Origin: Blastococcus colisei
Lineage (GTDB): Bacteria > Actinomycetota > Actinomycetes > Mycobacteriales > Geodermatophilaceae
Assembly: GCF_006717095.1 (NCBI RefSeq)
Contig: NZ_VFQE01000001.1
Location: 186,001 to 250,000 of the forward strand
Direction of reading: 5' to 3'
Length of the DNA stretch: 64,000 nt
The notes below the pieces were generated by a model. That model ran no database searches. It was not told where the DNA came from and was given only the letters and a program-made list of their open reading frames with translations. Position 1 is the first letter of the stretch; each line of letters starts with the position of its first letter. A program made the position numbers and the translations under genes. Below are positions 42,586 through 49,724 of the stretch, piece by piece.

Positions 42586-43440
42586 GTGGCTCCCGCACCC
42601 GCCCTCGGAGTGCCCACGATCCCCCTGAACAACGGCGTCGAGATCCCCCAGCTGGGCTTCGGCGTGTACCAGGTTCCGCCCGAGGACACGGCCGATGTCG
42701 TCGGTACCGCGCTGGAGCTGGGTTACCGCCACATCGACACCGCCCAGATGTACGGCAACGAGAAGGGTGTCGGCGAGGCCGTCGCGGCGTCGGGCGTCGA
42801 CCGCGGCGAGATCTTCGTGACCAGCAAGCTCAACAACGGCTTCCACCGCCGCGACGACGCGCTGCGCGCCTTCGACCGGTCGCTGGCCGACCTCGGGTTC
42901 GAGCAGCTGGACCTCTTCCTGATCCACTGGCCGCTCCCGGGCATCGACGTCGACTACGTGGAGACCTGGAAGGCGCTCGAGGAGATCTACGCCGGCGGCC
43001 GGGTCCGGGCGATCGGCGTCTCCAACTTCCAGCCCCACCACCTGCGTCGGCTGTTCGCGCAAGCCGAGGTCCGGCCCGCGGTGAACCAGATCGAGGTGCA
43101 CCCCTACCTCGCCCAGGACGACGTCCGCGCGTTCGATGCCGACCACGAGATCGTCACGCAGGCCTGGTCGCCCATCGCGCGGGGCAAGGTGCTGAGCGAC
43201 CCGGCGATCACCGCCATCGCCGAGCGGCTGGGCCGCACGCCGGCCCAGGTGGTGCTGCGCTGGCACATCCAGCGCGGCGACGTCGTCTTCCCGAAGTCCG
43301 TGTCGCGGGAGCGCATGCAGGAGAACTTCGCGCTGTTCGACTTCGAGCTGGGCACCGACGAGATGTCGGCGCTCGCGGGCCTGGACCGGGGTGAGCGCAC
43401 CGGCCCCGACCCCGACACCTTCAACTACGTCCCGGGCTGA
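42586..43440 (+). CDS. Aldo/keto reductase (AKR5-like)
   Basis: The 284-residue protein has the aldo-keto reductase barrel with the catalytic tetrad: Asp in GYRHIDTAQMYGNEKGVGEA along with Tyr, Lys in FVTSKLNNGFHRRDDAL, and His in DLFLIHWPLPG. The NADPH site is QAWSPIARGKVL...VFPKSVSRERM. It is similar to 2,5-diketo-gluconate reductase-like AKR5C enzymes. It reduces aldehydes or ketones with NADPH; physiological substrate unknown. The start is GTG 42586, behind GAAAGGACAGCCT. Confidence 0.93.
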   Translation: MAPAPALGVPTIPLNNGVEIPQLGFGVYQVPPEDTADVVGTALELGYRHIDTAQMYGNEKGVGEAVAASGVDRGEIFVTSKLNNGFHRRDDALRAFDRSLADLGFEQLDLFLIHWPLPGIDVDYVETWKALEEIYAGGRVRAIGVSNFQPHHLRRLFAQAEVRPAVNQIEVHPYLAQDDVRAFDADHEIVTQAWSPIARGKVLSDPAITAIAERLGRTPAQVVLRWHIQRGDVVFPKSVSRERMQENFALFDFELGTDEMSALAGLDRGERTGPDPDTFNYVPG

Positions 43441-43481
43441 TCAGGGGGTCAGACGTCGTTCCCGCGCCCCGTCGGATCGCC

Positions 43482-43560
43482 GTCCTCCCTCACCGTCGGG
43501 GGTCCTCCCCCACGGTCGACGGCGAGGGAGGACACCCGACGATCAGGGAACCTGATCATC
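43482..43560. repeat. Interspersed palindromic repeat, family B, copy 2
   Basis: GTCCTCCCTC (43482-43491) and GAGGGAGGAC (43524-43533) form the inner inverted repeat. They are followed by GATCAGG-GAA-CCTGATC (43541-43557) and ATC, the same order as at 36963-37026. It lies between two convergent genes (AKR and DUF3097), where it may act as a bidirectional terminator. Confidence 0.7.
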
Positions 43561-43567
43561 GGCGGGG

Positions 43568-44377
43568 TCAGTCCGTGGTGACGAAGTCGATGAGCTCCTC
43601 CACGCGGCCGAGGAGGGTCGGCTCCAGGTCGGTGAAGCTGTTGACCCGGGCGAGGATCCGCTGCGCCCAGACGTAGCCGGTGTCGTCCTCCCAGCCCAGC
43701 CGCCGGCAGACGCCCTCCTTCCACGACTCGCCCTTGGGCACCACCGGCCAGGCCTTGATGCCCACAACCTGCGGCTTGACCGCCTGCCAGATGTCGATGA
43801 ACGGATGCCCGACGACGAGGGCGTGCGCGCCGGTGATCTGCTCGGCGATCCGGGACTCCTTGGAGCCCGTCACGAGGTGGTCGACCAGGACGCCGAGACG
43901 ACGCCCCTGGGCCGGACGGAACTCCTTGACGATCGAGGGCAGGTCGTCGACGCCGTGCAGGGGCTCCACGACGACGCCCTCGATGCGCAGGTCGTGGCCC
44001 CAGACCTTCTCCACCAGCTCGGCGTCGTGCTTGCCTTCGACGTAGATGCGGCCGGCGCGGGCGACCCGCGCCCGGGCGTTCTCCACGTAGAGCGAGCCGG
44101 AGGCGCTGCGCAGCGGACCGGCCGGCGCTGCGTGCCTGGGCCGCACGAGCACCACGGGGCGGCCGTCGACCCAGAAGCCGGGCCCCAGGGGATAGCCCTT
44201 GACCTTGCCGAAGCGGTCCTCGAGGTGGACGACGTCCTTCTCGCACCGGACGACCGCGCCGACGAAACCCGAGCTGGGGTCCTCGACGACGAGGTCCTTC
44301 TCGGCCTCGACCTGGGGCACCGGCTTCTTCTGGGTGCGCGGGTGGACGAGGTTGTCGTACGGGGAACGGGGAGGCAC
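43568..44377 (-). CDS. DUF3097 family protein
   Basis: The 269-residue protein matches the actinobacterial DUF3097 family: SPYDNLVHPRTQKKPVPQVE at the start, then VRCEKDVVHLEDRFGKVKGY, GRIYVEGKHDAELVEKVWGH, EPLHGVDDLPSIV, LGVLVDHLVTGSKESRIAEQ and HPFIDIWQAVKPQVVGIKAW. The VEGKxDAEL and DHLVTGSKE motifs suggest a Toprim-like metal-binding fold related to primases and topoisomerases. Function unknown. It faces away from the PRC-barrel gene. Confidence 0.9.
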   Translation of the reverse strand: MPPRSPYDNLVHPRTQKKPVPQVEAEKDLVVEDPSSGFVGAVVRCEKDVVHLEDRFGKVKGYPLGPGFWVDGRPVVLVRPRHAAPAGPLRSASGSLYVENARARVARAGRIYVEGKHDAELVEKVWGHDLRIEGVVVEPLHGVDDLPSIVKEFRPAQGRRLGVLVDHLVTGSKESRIAEQITGAHALVVGHPFIDIWQAVKPQVVGIKAWPVVPKGESWKEGVCRRLGWEDDTGYVWAQRILARVNSFTDLEPTLLGRVEELIDFVTTD

Positions 44378-44712
44378 GCCTCATGGTGAGCACCGGACCG
44401 GACGGAGCGACGCAGGACGCGCCGGGCGGACGGCGGCGACACGCGCGGCCCGCGGCGAAATTGCGCAGAGTGAGCGACCCGGAACTGCGGTAGCGAGCAG
44501 GAGGCGCACCGGATTGCACGCAACCAGTCGCCGCCTGACCTGCGCCGATGCTGCGCGAGCCGTTCGGTGTGCCGCGACGTCGGCGGCAAACCCCGCGCTA
44601 ACTCCCCCGCAGCCGGGCGTGTCGATCCGCTGGCGATCGTTTCGTGCTTGCGATCACGGTCACCCATCCGAGTGACCGCACCAACTCGTGCAGAGATAGG
44701 AGTGCAACGACG
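44378..44712. other. Divergent intergenic region, 335 bases
   Basis: This lies between DUF3097 (minus) and the PRC-barrel gene (plus) and must contain both promoters. I see no gene, strong hairpin or palindrome in it. Just before the PRC gene is GATAGGAGTGCAACGACG, giving a ribosome-binding site AGGAG. Confidence 0.5.
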
Positions 44713-45597
44713 ATGATCGGTACCGACACCATCAGCCGCGTGATCGGCCAGGACGTCTACGACGAGTCCGGGGACAAGATCGGCTCGGCCGCGGAGGTCT
44801 ATCTCGACGACGAGACCGGCCAGCCCGAGTGGGTCACCGTGCGCACCGGCATGTTCGGCACCAAGGAGTCCTTCGTCCCCATCCGGGACGCGGACCTCAC
44901 CGACGACGGCGTCCGCGTACCCGTCAGCAAGAGCAAGGTGAAGGACGCCCCGAAGATCGACACCGACGGCCACCTCTCCCCGCAGGAGGAGCAGGAGCTG
45001 TACCGGTACTACGGCATGGGCATGGGTGCGGACAGCACGCCGACCATGACGACCACGGAGACGACGACCGGCATGGCCGGGACCGGTCGGACCGACGCCG
45101 GCATGACCGGCACCGATGCCGGCATGACCGGCACCGATGCCGGCATGACCGGCACCGACGCCGGCATGACCGGCACCGACGCCCGGGGCACGGTCGGACA
45201 CGACACCTCCGGCCCCACCACGGACGACGCCATGACGCTGTCGGAGGAGCGACTCAACGTGGGCACCCGCTCGCAGGAGGTCGGCCGCGCCCGGCTGCGC
45301 AAGTACGTCGTCACCGAGAACGTCACCGAGACCGTCCCGGTGTCCCGCGAGGAGGCCCGCCTCGAGCGCGAGCCCATCACGGACGCCAACGTCGGCAAGG
45401 CGATGGACGGGCCGGCCATCTCGGAGGAGGAGCACGAGGTCGTCCTCCACGCGGAGACGCCCGTCGTCGAGAAGGAAGCCGTGCCGGTCGAGCGTGTGCG
45501 TCTCGACAAGACCACGGTCACCGACCAGGAAACGGTGAGCGAGGGCGTCCGCAAGGAAGAGGTCGACGTCGACGGCGACACCGAGCGCCGGGTCTGA
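44713..45597 (+). CDS. PRC-barrel / DUF2382 stress protein
   Basis: The 294-residue protein has an N-terminal PRC-barrel (VIGQDVYDESGDKIGSAAEV, EWVTVRTGMFGTKESFVPI). A low-complexity Thr/Gly/Met linker contains four identical DAGMTGT heptads. A C-terminal DUF2382 domain follows (LSEERLNVGTRSQEVGRARL, VTENVTETVPVSREEARLER, EVDVDGDTERRV). DUF2382 proteins are linked to desiccation and oxidative-stress responses in actinobacteria and Deinococcus; the molecular role is not defined. It is soluble and acidic. A strong hairpin terminator follows. Confidence 0.88.
   Translation: MIGTDTISRVIGQDVYDESGDKIGSAAEVYLDDETGQPEWVTVRTGMFGTKESFVPIRDADLTDDGVRVPVSKSKVKDAPKIDTDGHLSPQEEQELYRYYGMGMGADSTPTMTTTETTTGMAGTGRTDAGMTGTDAGMTGTDAGMTGTDAGMTGTDARGTVGHDTSGPTTDDAMTLSEERLNVGTRSQEVGRARLRKYVVTENVTETVPVSREEARLEREPITDANVGKAMDGPAISEEEHEVVLHAETPVVEKEAVPVERVRLDKTTVTDQETVSEGVRKEEVDVDGDTERRV
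45094..45177 (+). repeat. Four tandem 21-base repeats inside the PRC-barrel gene
   Basis: The unit GA[CT]GCCGGCATGACCGGCAC-C is repeated four times, encoding DAGMTGT each time, with only silent C/T changes. A fifth degenerate unit follows. It is probably a slippage-prone linker whose copy number varies between strains. Confidence 0.85.
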
Positions 45598-45648
45598 ACG
45601 CCGGCACGTGATCGACCCCTGGCGCACCACGCCGGGACCCAGAGACGG

Positions 45649-45689
45649 CGGCGGCCGGCCGAGGACCAGACTCGACCGGCCGCCGTTCT
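45649..45689 (+). terminator. Terminator after the PRC-barrel gene
   Basis: CGGCGGCCGG (45649-45658) pairs perfectly with CCGGCCGCCG (45676-45685), with an inner CGAG/CTCG extension and a short TTCT tail. It lies 52 bases after the stop codon. Confidence 0.78.
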
Positions 45690-45759
45690 CCATGCCGGGA
45701 CCCTGGCGACGAGCGACGGGTTTCGACGGTGGCGTCCGTGCAGGTGGGATGCTCGCGGT

Positions 45760-46674
45760 GTGAGCGAGCCCACCGTCGCGCCGATCGCCGCCGAACCCGC
45801 CGGTCTCGCCGGTCCCGACGAGCTGGCGGCCGCCCTCGAGGGCACCGGCTACCTCCCCGACGAGGGGCTGGCGACCGCTGCCTACCTGGCTCTGGTCATG
45901 CACCGGCCGCTCTTCCTGGAGGGTGAGGCGGGGGTGGGCAAGACCGCCCTGGCCCACGCCCTGGCGCAGGTCACGGGCCGGCCGATCTACCGGCTGCAGT
46001 GCTACGAGGGACTCGAGGCCAGCCAGGCGCTCTACGACTGGGACTTCGGCCGCCAACTGCTGCACCTGCGGGCCGCCGAGGCCGCCCACGCCACCGAGGA
46101 CACCGAGAAACTCGAGGCCTCGCTCTACGACCGCCGGTTCCTGCTCGCTCGGCCGCTGCTGCAGGCCCTGGAGGACTCGCCGAGTGTGTTGCTCATCGAC
46201 GAGGTCGACCGGGCCGACGACGAGTTCGAGGCGTTCCTGCTGGAGGTCCTCTCCGACTTCACCATCTCGATCCCGGAGCTGGGCACCGTCCGCGCGCAGA
46301 CGCCGCCGCTCGTGGTCCTCACCTCCAACCGCACCCGCGAGGTGCACGACGCGCTCAAGCGCCGGTGCCTCTACCACTGGCTGCAGCACCCCGAGTTCGA
46401 CCGCGAGGTGGCGATCCTCCGCCGCCGGCTTCCCCAGGTGACCGAGCAGCTGGCCCGCGAGGTCGCCCGGGCGACGGCGAAGCTGCGCACCCTGGACCTG
46501 CTCAAGCCGCCCGGCATCGCCGAGTCCATGGACTGGGCCACGGCGCTGCACACCCTCGGCGCCCGCGACCTCGATCCCGACCTCGCCGCCCGCACCCTGG
46601 GCGCCGTGCTCAAGTACCGCGAGGACACCGAGCGGGTCCGGTCGCTGGCGAGGGGAGCGCTGTTCGGTGGCTGA
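45760..46674 (+). CDS. MoxR-family AAA+ ATPase (CoxD-like)
   Basis: The 304-residue protein has Walker A EGEAGVGKTALAHALA, Walker B SVLLIDEVDRADDEFEAFL, sensor 1 VVLTSNRTREVHDALKRRC and an arginine-finger region typical of MoxR ATPases. With VWA partners these AAA+ proteins insert metal cofactors or help fold enzyme complexes; CoxD-type members mature CO dehydrogenase. It starts at GTG 45760 and overlaps the VWA gene by eight bases, so the two form a MoxR/VWA chaperone pair. A molybdenum-enzyme role is inferred from the neighbourhood. Confidence 0.9.
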   Translation: MSEPTVAPIAAEPAGLAGPDELAAALEGTGYLPDEGLATAAYLALVMHRPLFLEGEAGVGKTALAHALAQVTGRPIYRLQCYEGLEASQALYDWDFGRQLLHLRAAEAAHATEDTEKLEASLYDRRFLLARPLLQALEDSPSVLLIDEVDRADDEFEAFLLEVLSDFTISIPELGTVRAQTPPLVVLTSNRTREVHDALKRRCLYHWLQHPEFDREVAILRRRLPQVTEQLAREVARATAKLRTLDLLKPPGIAESMDWATALHTLGARDLDPDLAARTLGAVLKYREDTERVRSLARGALFGG

Positions 46675-47860
46675 CGTTCCAGGCATAGGAACCTTTACCC
46701 CCGCTGACGGGGCTCAGGGCACAGGTAAAGGTTCCTATGCCTGTGCGCCATCCCAGCCTCGGGACGTCGTCGACACGGTGCTCGGCTTCGCCCGCACGCT
46801 CCGGCACGCCGGGGTGCCGGCGTCGCCGGACCGGGTCGAGGCGATGCTCGTGGCGCTCGGTTCGCTCGACGTGCTGGAGCCGGGCGCCGTCTACTGGGCC
46901 GGCCGGCTGACCCTCTGCGCCGGGCCGGACGACCTCGACCGCTACGACGCGGCCTTCGCCGTGTACTTCTCCGGTGAGCGGCCGCGTGCTCCGCGGACGG
47001 TGGGCAAGCCCGAGGTCCGGCTCGCGGCCTCGGCCCCGCTGGAACAGGGCACCGGGGACGGCGACGACGAGACCGACGCCCCCGACCTCGCCGTCCAGGC
47101 CAGCGCCGACGAGGTGCTGCGCCACCGGGACGTCGCCGAGCTGACCCCGGCCGAGCGCGAGCACCTGCGCCGGCTCTTCGCGCTGCTCGCGCCGGCGACC
47201 CCCATGCGCCCGGCCCGGCGGCGGCGGCCCGACACCCGGGGGACGATCCACCCGGCACGGACCGTGCGCCGGGCGTTGCGCAGCGGGGGCGAGGTCACCC
47301 GGCTGATGCACCACCGCAGGCGGACGCGCCCGCGCCGCGTCGTCCTGCTGGTCGACGTCTCCGGATCGATGGCGCCCTACGCCGACGCCCTGCTGCGCTT
47401 CGCGCACGCCGCCGTCCGGGCGCGGCCGTCGTCCACCGACGTCTTCACGATCGGGACGCGCCTCACCCGGGTGACCCGGGAGATGCGGCTGCGCGACCCC
47501 GACCGGGCGCTGGCCGCCAGCGGCTCGGCGATCCCCGACTGGTCCGGGGGCACCCGCCTCGGCGAGGTGCTCAAGGCCTTCCTCGACCGGTGGGGGCAGC
47601 GCGGCACCGCCCGTGGCGCGGTCGTGGTGGTGTGCAGCGACGGCTGGGAGCGGGGCGGGGCGGACCTGCTCGGCGAGCAGATGGTCCGGCTGCGGCGGCT
47701 GGCCCACGCCGTCGTCTGGGTGAACCCGCACAAGGGGCGGTCGGGCTACGAGCCGCTCACCGGCGGGATGCAGGCGGCCCTGCCGTCGGTCGACCACTTC
47801 GTGTCGGGGCACAGCATGGCCGCGTTCGAGGAGCTGACGGGAGTGATCCAGCGTGCGTGA
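46667..47860 (+). CDS. VWA-domain protein (CoxE-like), MoxR partner
   Basis: The 397-residue protein has a helical N-terminal half (VLGFARTLRHAGVPASPDRV), an acidic linker, and a VWA domain with the metal site VVLLVDVSGSMAPYADALL and a SGGTRLGEVLKAFLDRWGQR motif. It pairs with the MoxR ATPase encoded just upstream, as CoxE does with CoxD. The first 25 codons are unusual: they are encoded by a perfect 20-base inverted repeat with a GC-rich loop, which looks like an inserted palindromic element, in frame. The start GTG 46667 overlaps the moxR end. Its stop overlaps the XdhC gene. Confidence 0.88.
   Translation: MADVPGIGTFTPADGAQGTGKGSYACAPSQPRDVVDTVLGFARTLRHAGVPASPDRVEAMLVALGSLDVLEPGAVYWAGRLTLCAGPDDLDRYDAAFAVYFSGERPRAPRTVGKPEVRLAASAPLEQGTGDGDDETDAPDLAVQASADEVLRHRDVAELTPAEREHLRRLFALLAPATPMRPARRRRPDTRGTIHPARTVRRALRSGGEVTRLMHHRRRTRPRRVVLLVDVSGSMAPYADALLRFAHAAVRARPSSTDVFTIGTRLTRVTREMRLRDPDRALAASGSAIPDWSGGTRLGEVLKAFLDRWGQRGTARGAVVVVCSDGWERGGADLLGEQMVRLRRLAHAVVWVNPHKGRSGYEPLTGGMQAALPSVDHFVSGHSMAAFEELTGVIQRA
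46680..46743. repeat. Perfect 20-base inverted repeat within the VWA coding start
   Basis: Bases 46680-46699 are the exact reverse complement of 46724-46743. The 24-base loop holds a second hairpin, CCCCG-CTGA-CGGGG (46699-46712). The sequence is AT-richer than its surroundings (arms contain CATAGGAACCTTTACC). It encodes residues 5-26 of the VWA protein in frame. It is probably a REP-like mobile palindrome inserted just after the start codon, or a translational attenuator. Confidence 0.8.
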
Positions 47861-48974
47861 CGTTCTCGAGGATCTCATCGGCTGGTGGCAGGCCGGGGAG
47901 ACCGTCGGCATGGGGACGGTGGTCGCCACCTGGCGGTCGGCGCCCCGGCCCGCGGGCGCGTCGATCCTGGTCGGCCCCGACGGGACGGCGGTGGGCAGCG
48001 TCTCCGGCGGCTGCGTCGAGGGCGCGGTCTACGAGGAGGCCAGGGACGCCGTCGAGACCGGCGTGCCGACGCTGGAGCGCTACGGCGTGAGCGACGACGA
48101 CGCGTTCGCCGTCGGCCTGACCTGTGGCGGCATCCTCGACGTCTTCGTCGAGTCGATCTCGCGCGAGTCGTTCCCGGAGCTCGGTGAGGTCGCCGAGTCG
48201 GTGGACCGGCACGAGCCGGTCGCCGTCGTCACGGTGGTGAAGGGCCCCGACGACCGGCTGGGCCGGCGGTTGGTCCTGTGGCCGGACCGGTCCTCCGGGA
48301 CGCTGGGTCTGCAGCGGCTGGACGACGCGGTCGCGGCCGATGCCCGCGGGATGCTCGTGGCCGGCCGGACCGGCCTGCTGCACGTCGGGCACGACGGCGA
48401 GCGGCGCGGGGACGACCTGACGCTCTTCGTGAACTCGTTCGCGCCCCCGGCCCGGATGGTCGTCTTCGGCGCGATCGACTTCGCCGCGGCGGTCGCCCGG
48501 GTCGGCGCCTTCCTCGGCTACCGGGTCACCGTGTGCGACGCCCGGCCGGTCTTCGCCACGCCGAAGCGGTTCCCCGACGCGCACGAGGTGATCGTCGAGT
48601 GGCCGCACCGCTACCTGCAGGCCGAGGTCGACGCCGGGCGCATCGACGAGCGCACGGTGCTCTGCGTGCTCACCCACGACCCCAAGTTCGACGTCCCGTT
48701 GCTGGAGGTCGCGCTGCGCATCCCGGTCGCCTACGTGGGCGCGATGGGCTCGCGACGCACCCACGACGAGCGGCTGGAGCGGCTGGTGGAGGCGGGGCTG
48801 TCGAAGGCGGAGATCGGGCGGCTGTCCTCGCCGATCGGGCTCGACCTCGGGGCGCGGACACCGGAGGAGACGGCCGTCTCCATCGCGGCGGAGATCATCG
48901 CCGGGCGGTGGGGCGGCACCGGGGAGCGGCTGGCCGGGATCGACGGGCCCATCCACCGGACGGCCGACCGCTGA
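47853..48974 (+). CDS. XdhC/CoxI-family molybdenum-enzyme maturation protein
   Basis: The 373-residue protein has the XdhC_CoxI domain at the N-terminus (GETVGMGTVVATWRSAPRPA, VGSVSGGCVEGAVYEEA, LTCGGILDVFVESI). A Rossmann-like C-terminal domain follows (RVGAFLGYRVTVCDARPVFA, VAYVGAMGSRRTHDERLERL). XdhC proteins bind molybdopterin, protect it and assist its sulfuration and insertion into xanthine dehydrogenase-family enzymes. GTG 47853 overlaps the VWA gene. It forms an operon with MoxR, VWA and, probably, MOSC. Confidence 0.92.
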   Translation: MRDVLEDLIGWWQAGETVGMGTVVATWRSAPRPAGASILVGPDGTAVGSVSGGCVEGAVYEEARDAVETGVPTLERYGVSDDDAFAVGLTCGGILDVFVESISRESFPELGEVAESVDRHEPVAVVTVVKGPDDRLGRRLVLWPDRSSGTLGLQRLDDAVAADARGMLVAGRTGLLHVGHDGERRGDDLTLFVNSFAPPARMVVFGAIDFAAAVARVGAFLGYRVTVCDARPVFATPKRFPDAHEVIVEWPHRYLQAEVDAGRIDERTVLCVLTHDPKFDVPLLEVALRIPVAYVGAMGSRRTHDERLERLVEAGLSKAEIGRLSSPIGLDLGARTPEETAVSIAAEIIAGRWGGTGERLAGIDGPIHRTADR

Positions 48975-48994
48975 CTCCCGCAGACTCCGCCGAC

Positions 48995-49627
48995 GTGGCC
49001 ACGTCGGCGCAGCTGCCGTACCGGTACGACGTCGAGGTCGTCGGGCTGCTGGCCGCGGCGGTGCACCGGTACGACGGGCGCCCGGGGGGCAGGGTGCCCG
49101 AGCAGGCCGACGACCGGCGGGAGCGACTCGAGGTGCGCGCCGGGTACGGCATCGTCGGCGACCGGTACGCGGGGAGGCCCGCGCACCGGGACGCCGCCGT
49201 GACGGTGCTCGCCGCGGAGTCGGTCGAGGCGCTGGCCGCCGAGCTGGGGTCCGGCCCGCTGGACCCGCTGCTGACCCGCCGGAACGTCGTGCTGCGCAGC
49301 GCCGAGGTGGAGGCGCTGCGCGGGCAGCTGTTCGCGATCGACTGCGGGCAGGGCGTCGTGCTGCTGCGGGGCGGCCGGCCCGCCAACCCGTGCGCGTGGC
49401 TGGACACCGTCCTGGTCCCCGGCGCACACCGGGGCCTGCGGGGCCGCGGTGGCATCCGGTGCGCCCCGCTCGGCGACGGCGTCCTCCGGCTCGGCCCTGC
49501 CCTGCTGTGCAGCGCCGTTCCGCTCGACGCCGGTCGGGCCGGCCATGCGGTCCGGCCGGTACCGAGACCGCCGCAGCCCGGAGGGAAGCAGGCACGAAAC
49601 GCCGGGATGCCCGGCCATCTGCGGTAG
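48995..49627 (+). CDS. MOSC-domain protein
   Basis: The product of about 210 residues shows a MOSC-type fold: YRYDVEVVGLLAAAVHRYDG, RLEVRAGYGIVGDRYAGRPA, DAAVTVLAAESVEALAAELG, RRNVVLRSAEVEALRGQLF, NPCAWLDTVLVPGAHRGLRG with a conserved Cys, and GGIRCAPLGDGVLRLGP. MOSC domains handle sulfur in molybdenum cofactor sulfurases and mARC-type enzymes. The start is uncertain; I use GTG 48995, the first good codon after the XdhC stop. The C-terminal 35 residues are Arg/Pro-rich and may be poorly conserved. Confidence 0.75.
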   Translation: MATSAQLPYRYDVEVVGLLAAAVHRYDGRPGGRVPEQADDRRERLEVRAGYGIVGDRYAGRPAHRDAAVTVLAAESVEALAAELGSGPLDPLLTRRNVVLRSAEVEALRGQLFAIDCGQGVVLLRGGRPANPCAWLDTVLVPGAHRGLRGRGGIRCAPLGDGVLRLGPALLCSAVPLDAGRAGHAVRPVPRPPQPGGKQARNAGMPGHLR

Positions 49628-49724
49628 TGGCGGATCGCCCCGCAGGATCCCAGGCCGGACTGGGGAGTGGGAGTCCGCCGCGTACGTGCAGACTCCGGGC
49701 AGTCCGACTGCAGGAAAGGCCCGC

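Noticed and set aside
45094-45177. CRISPR array
   Set aside because: The 21-base units are head-to-tail without spacers and are in frame within a coding gene.
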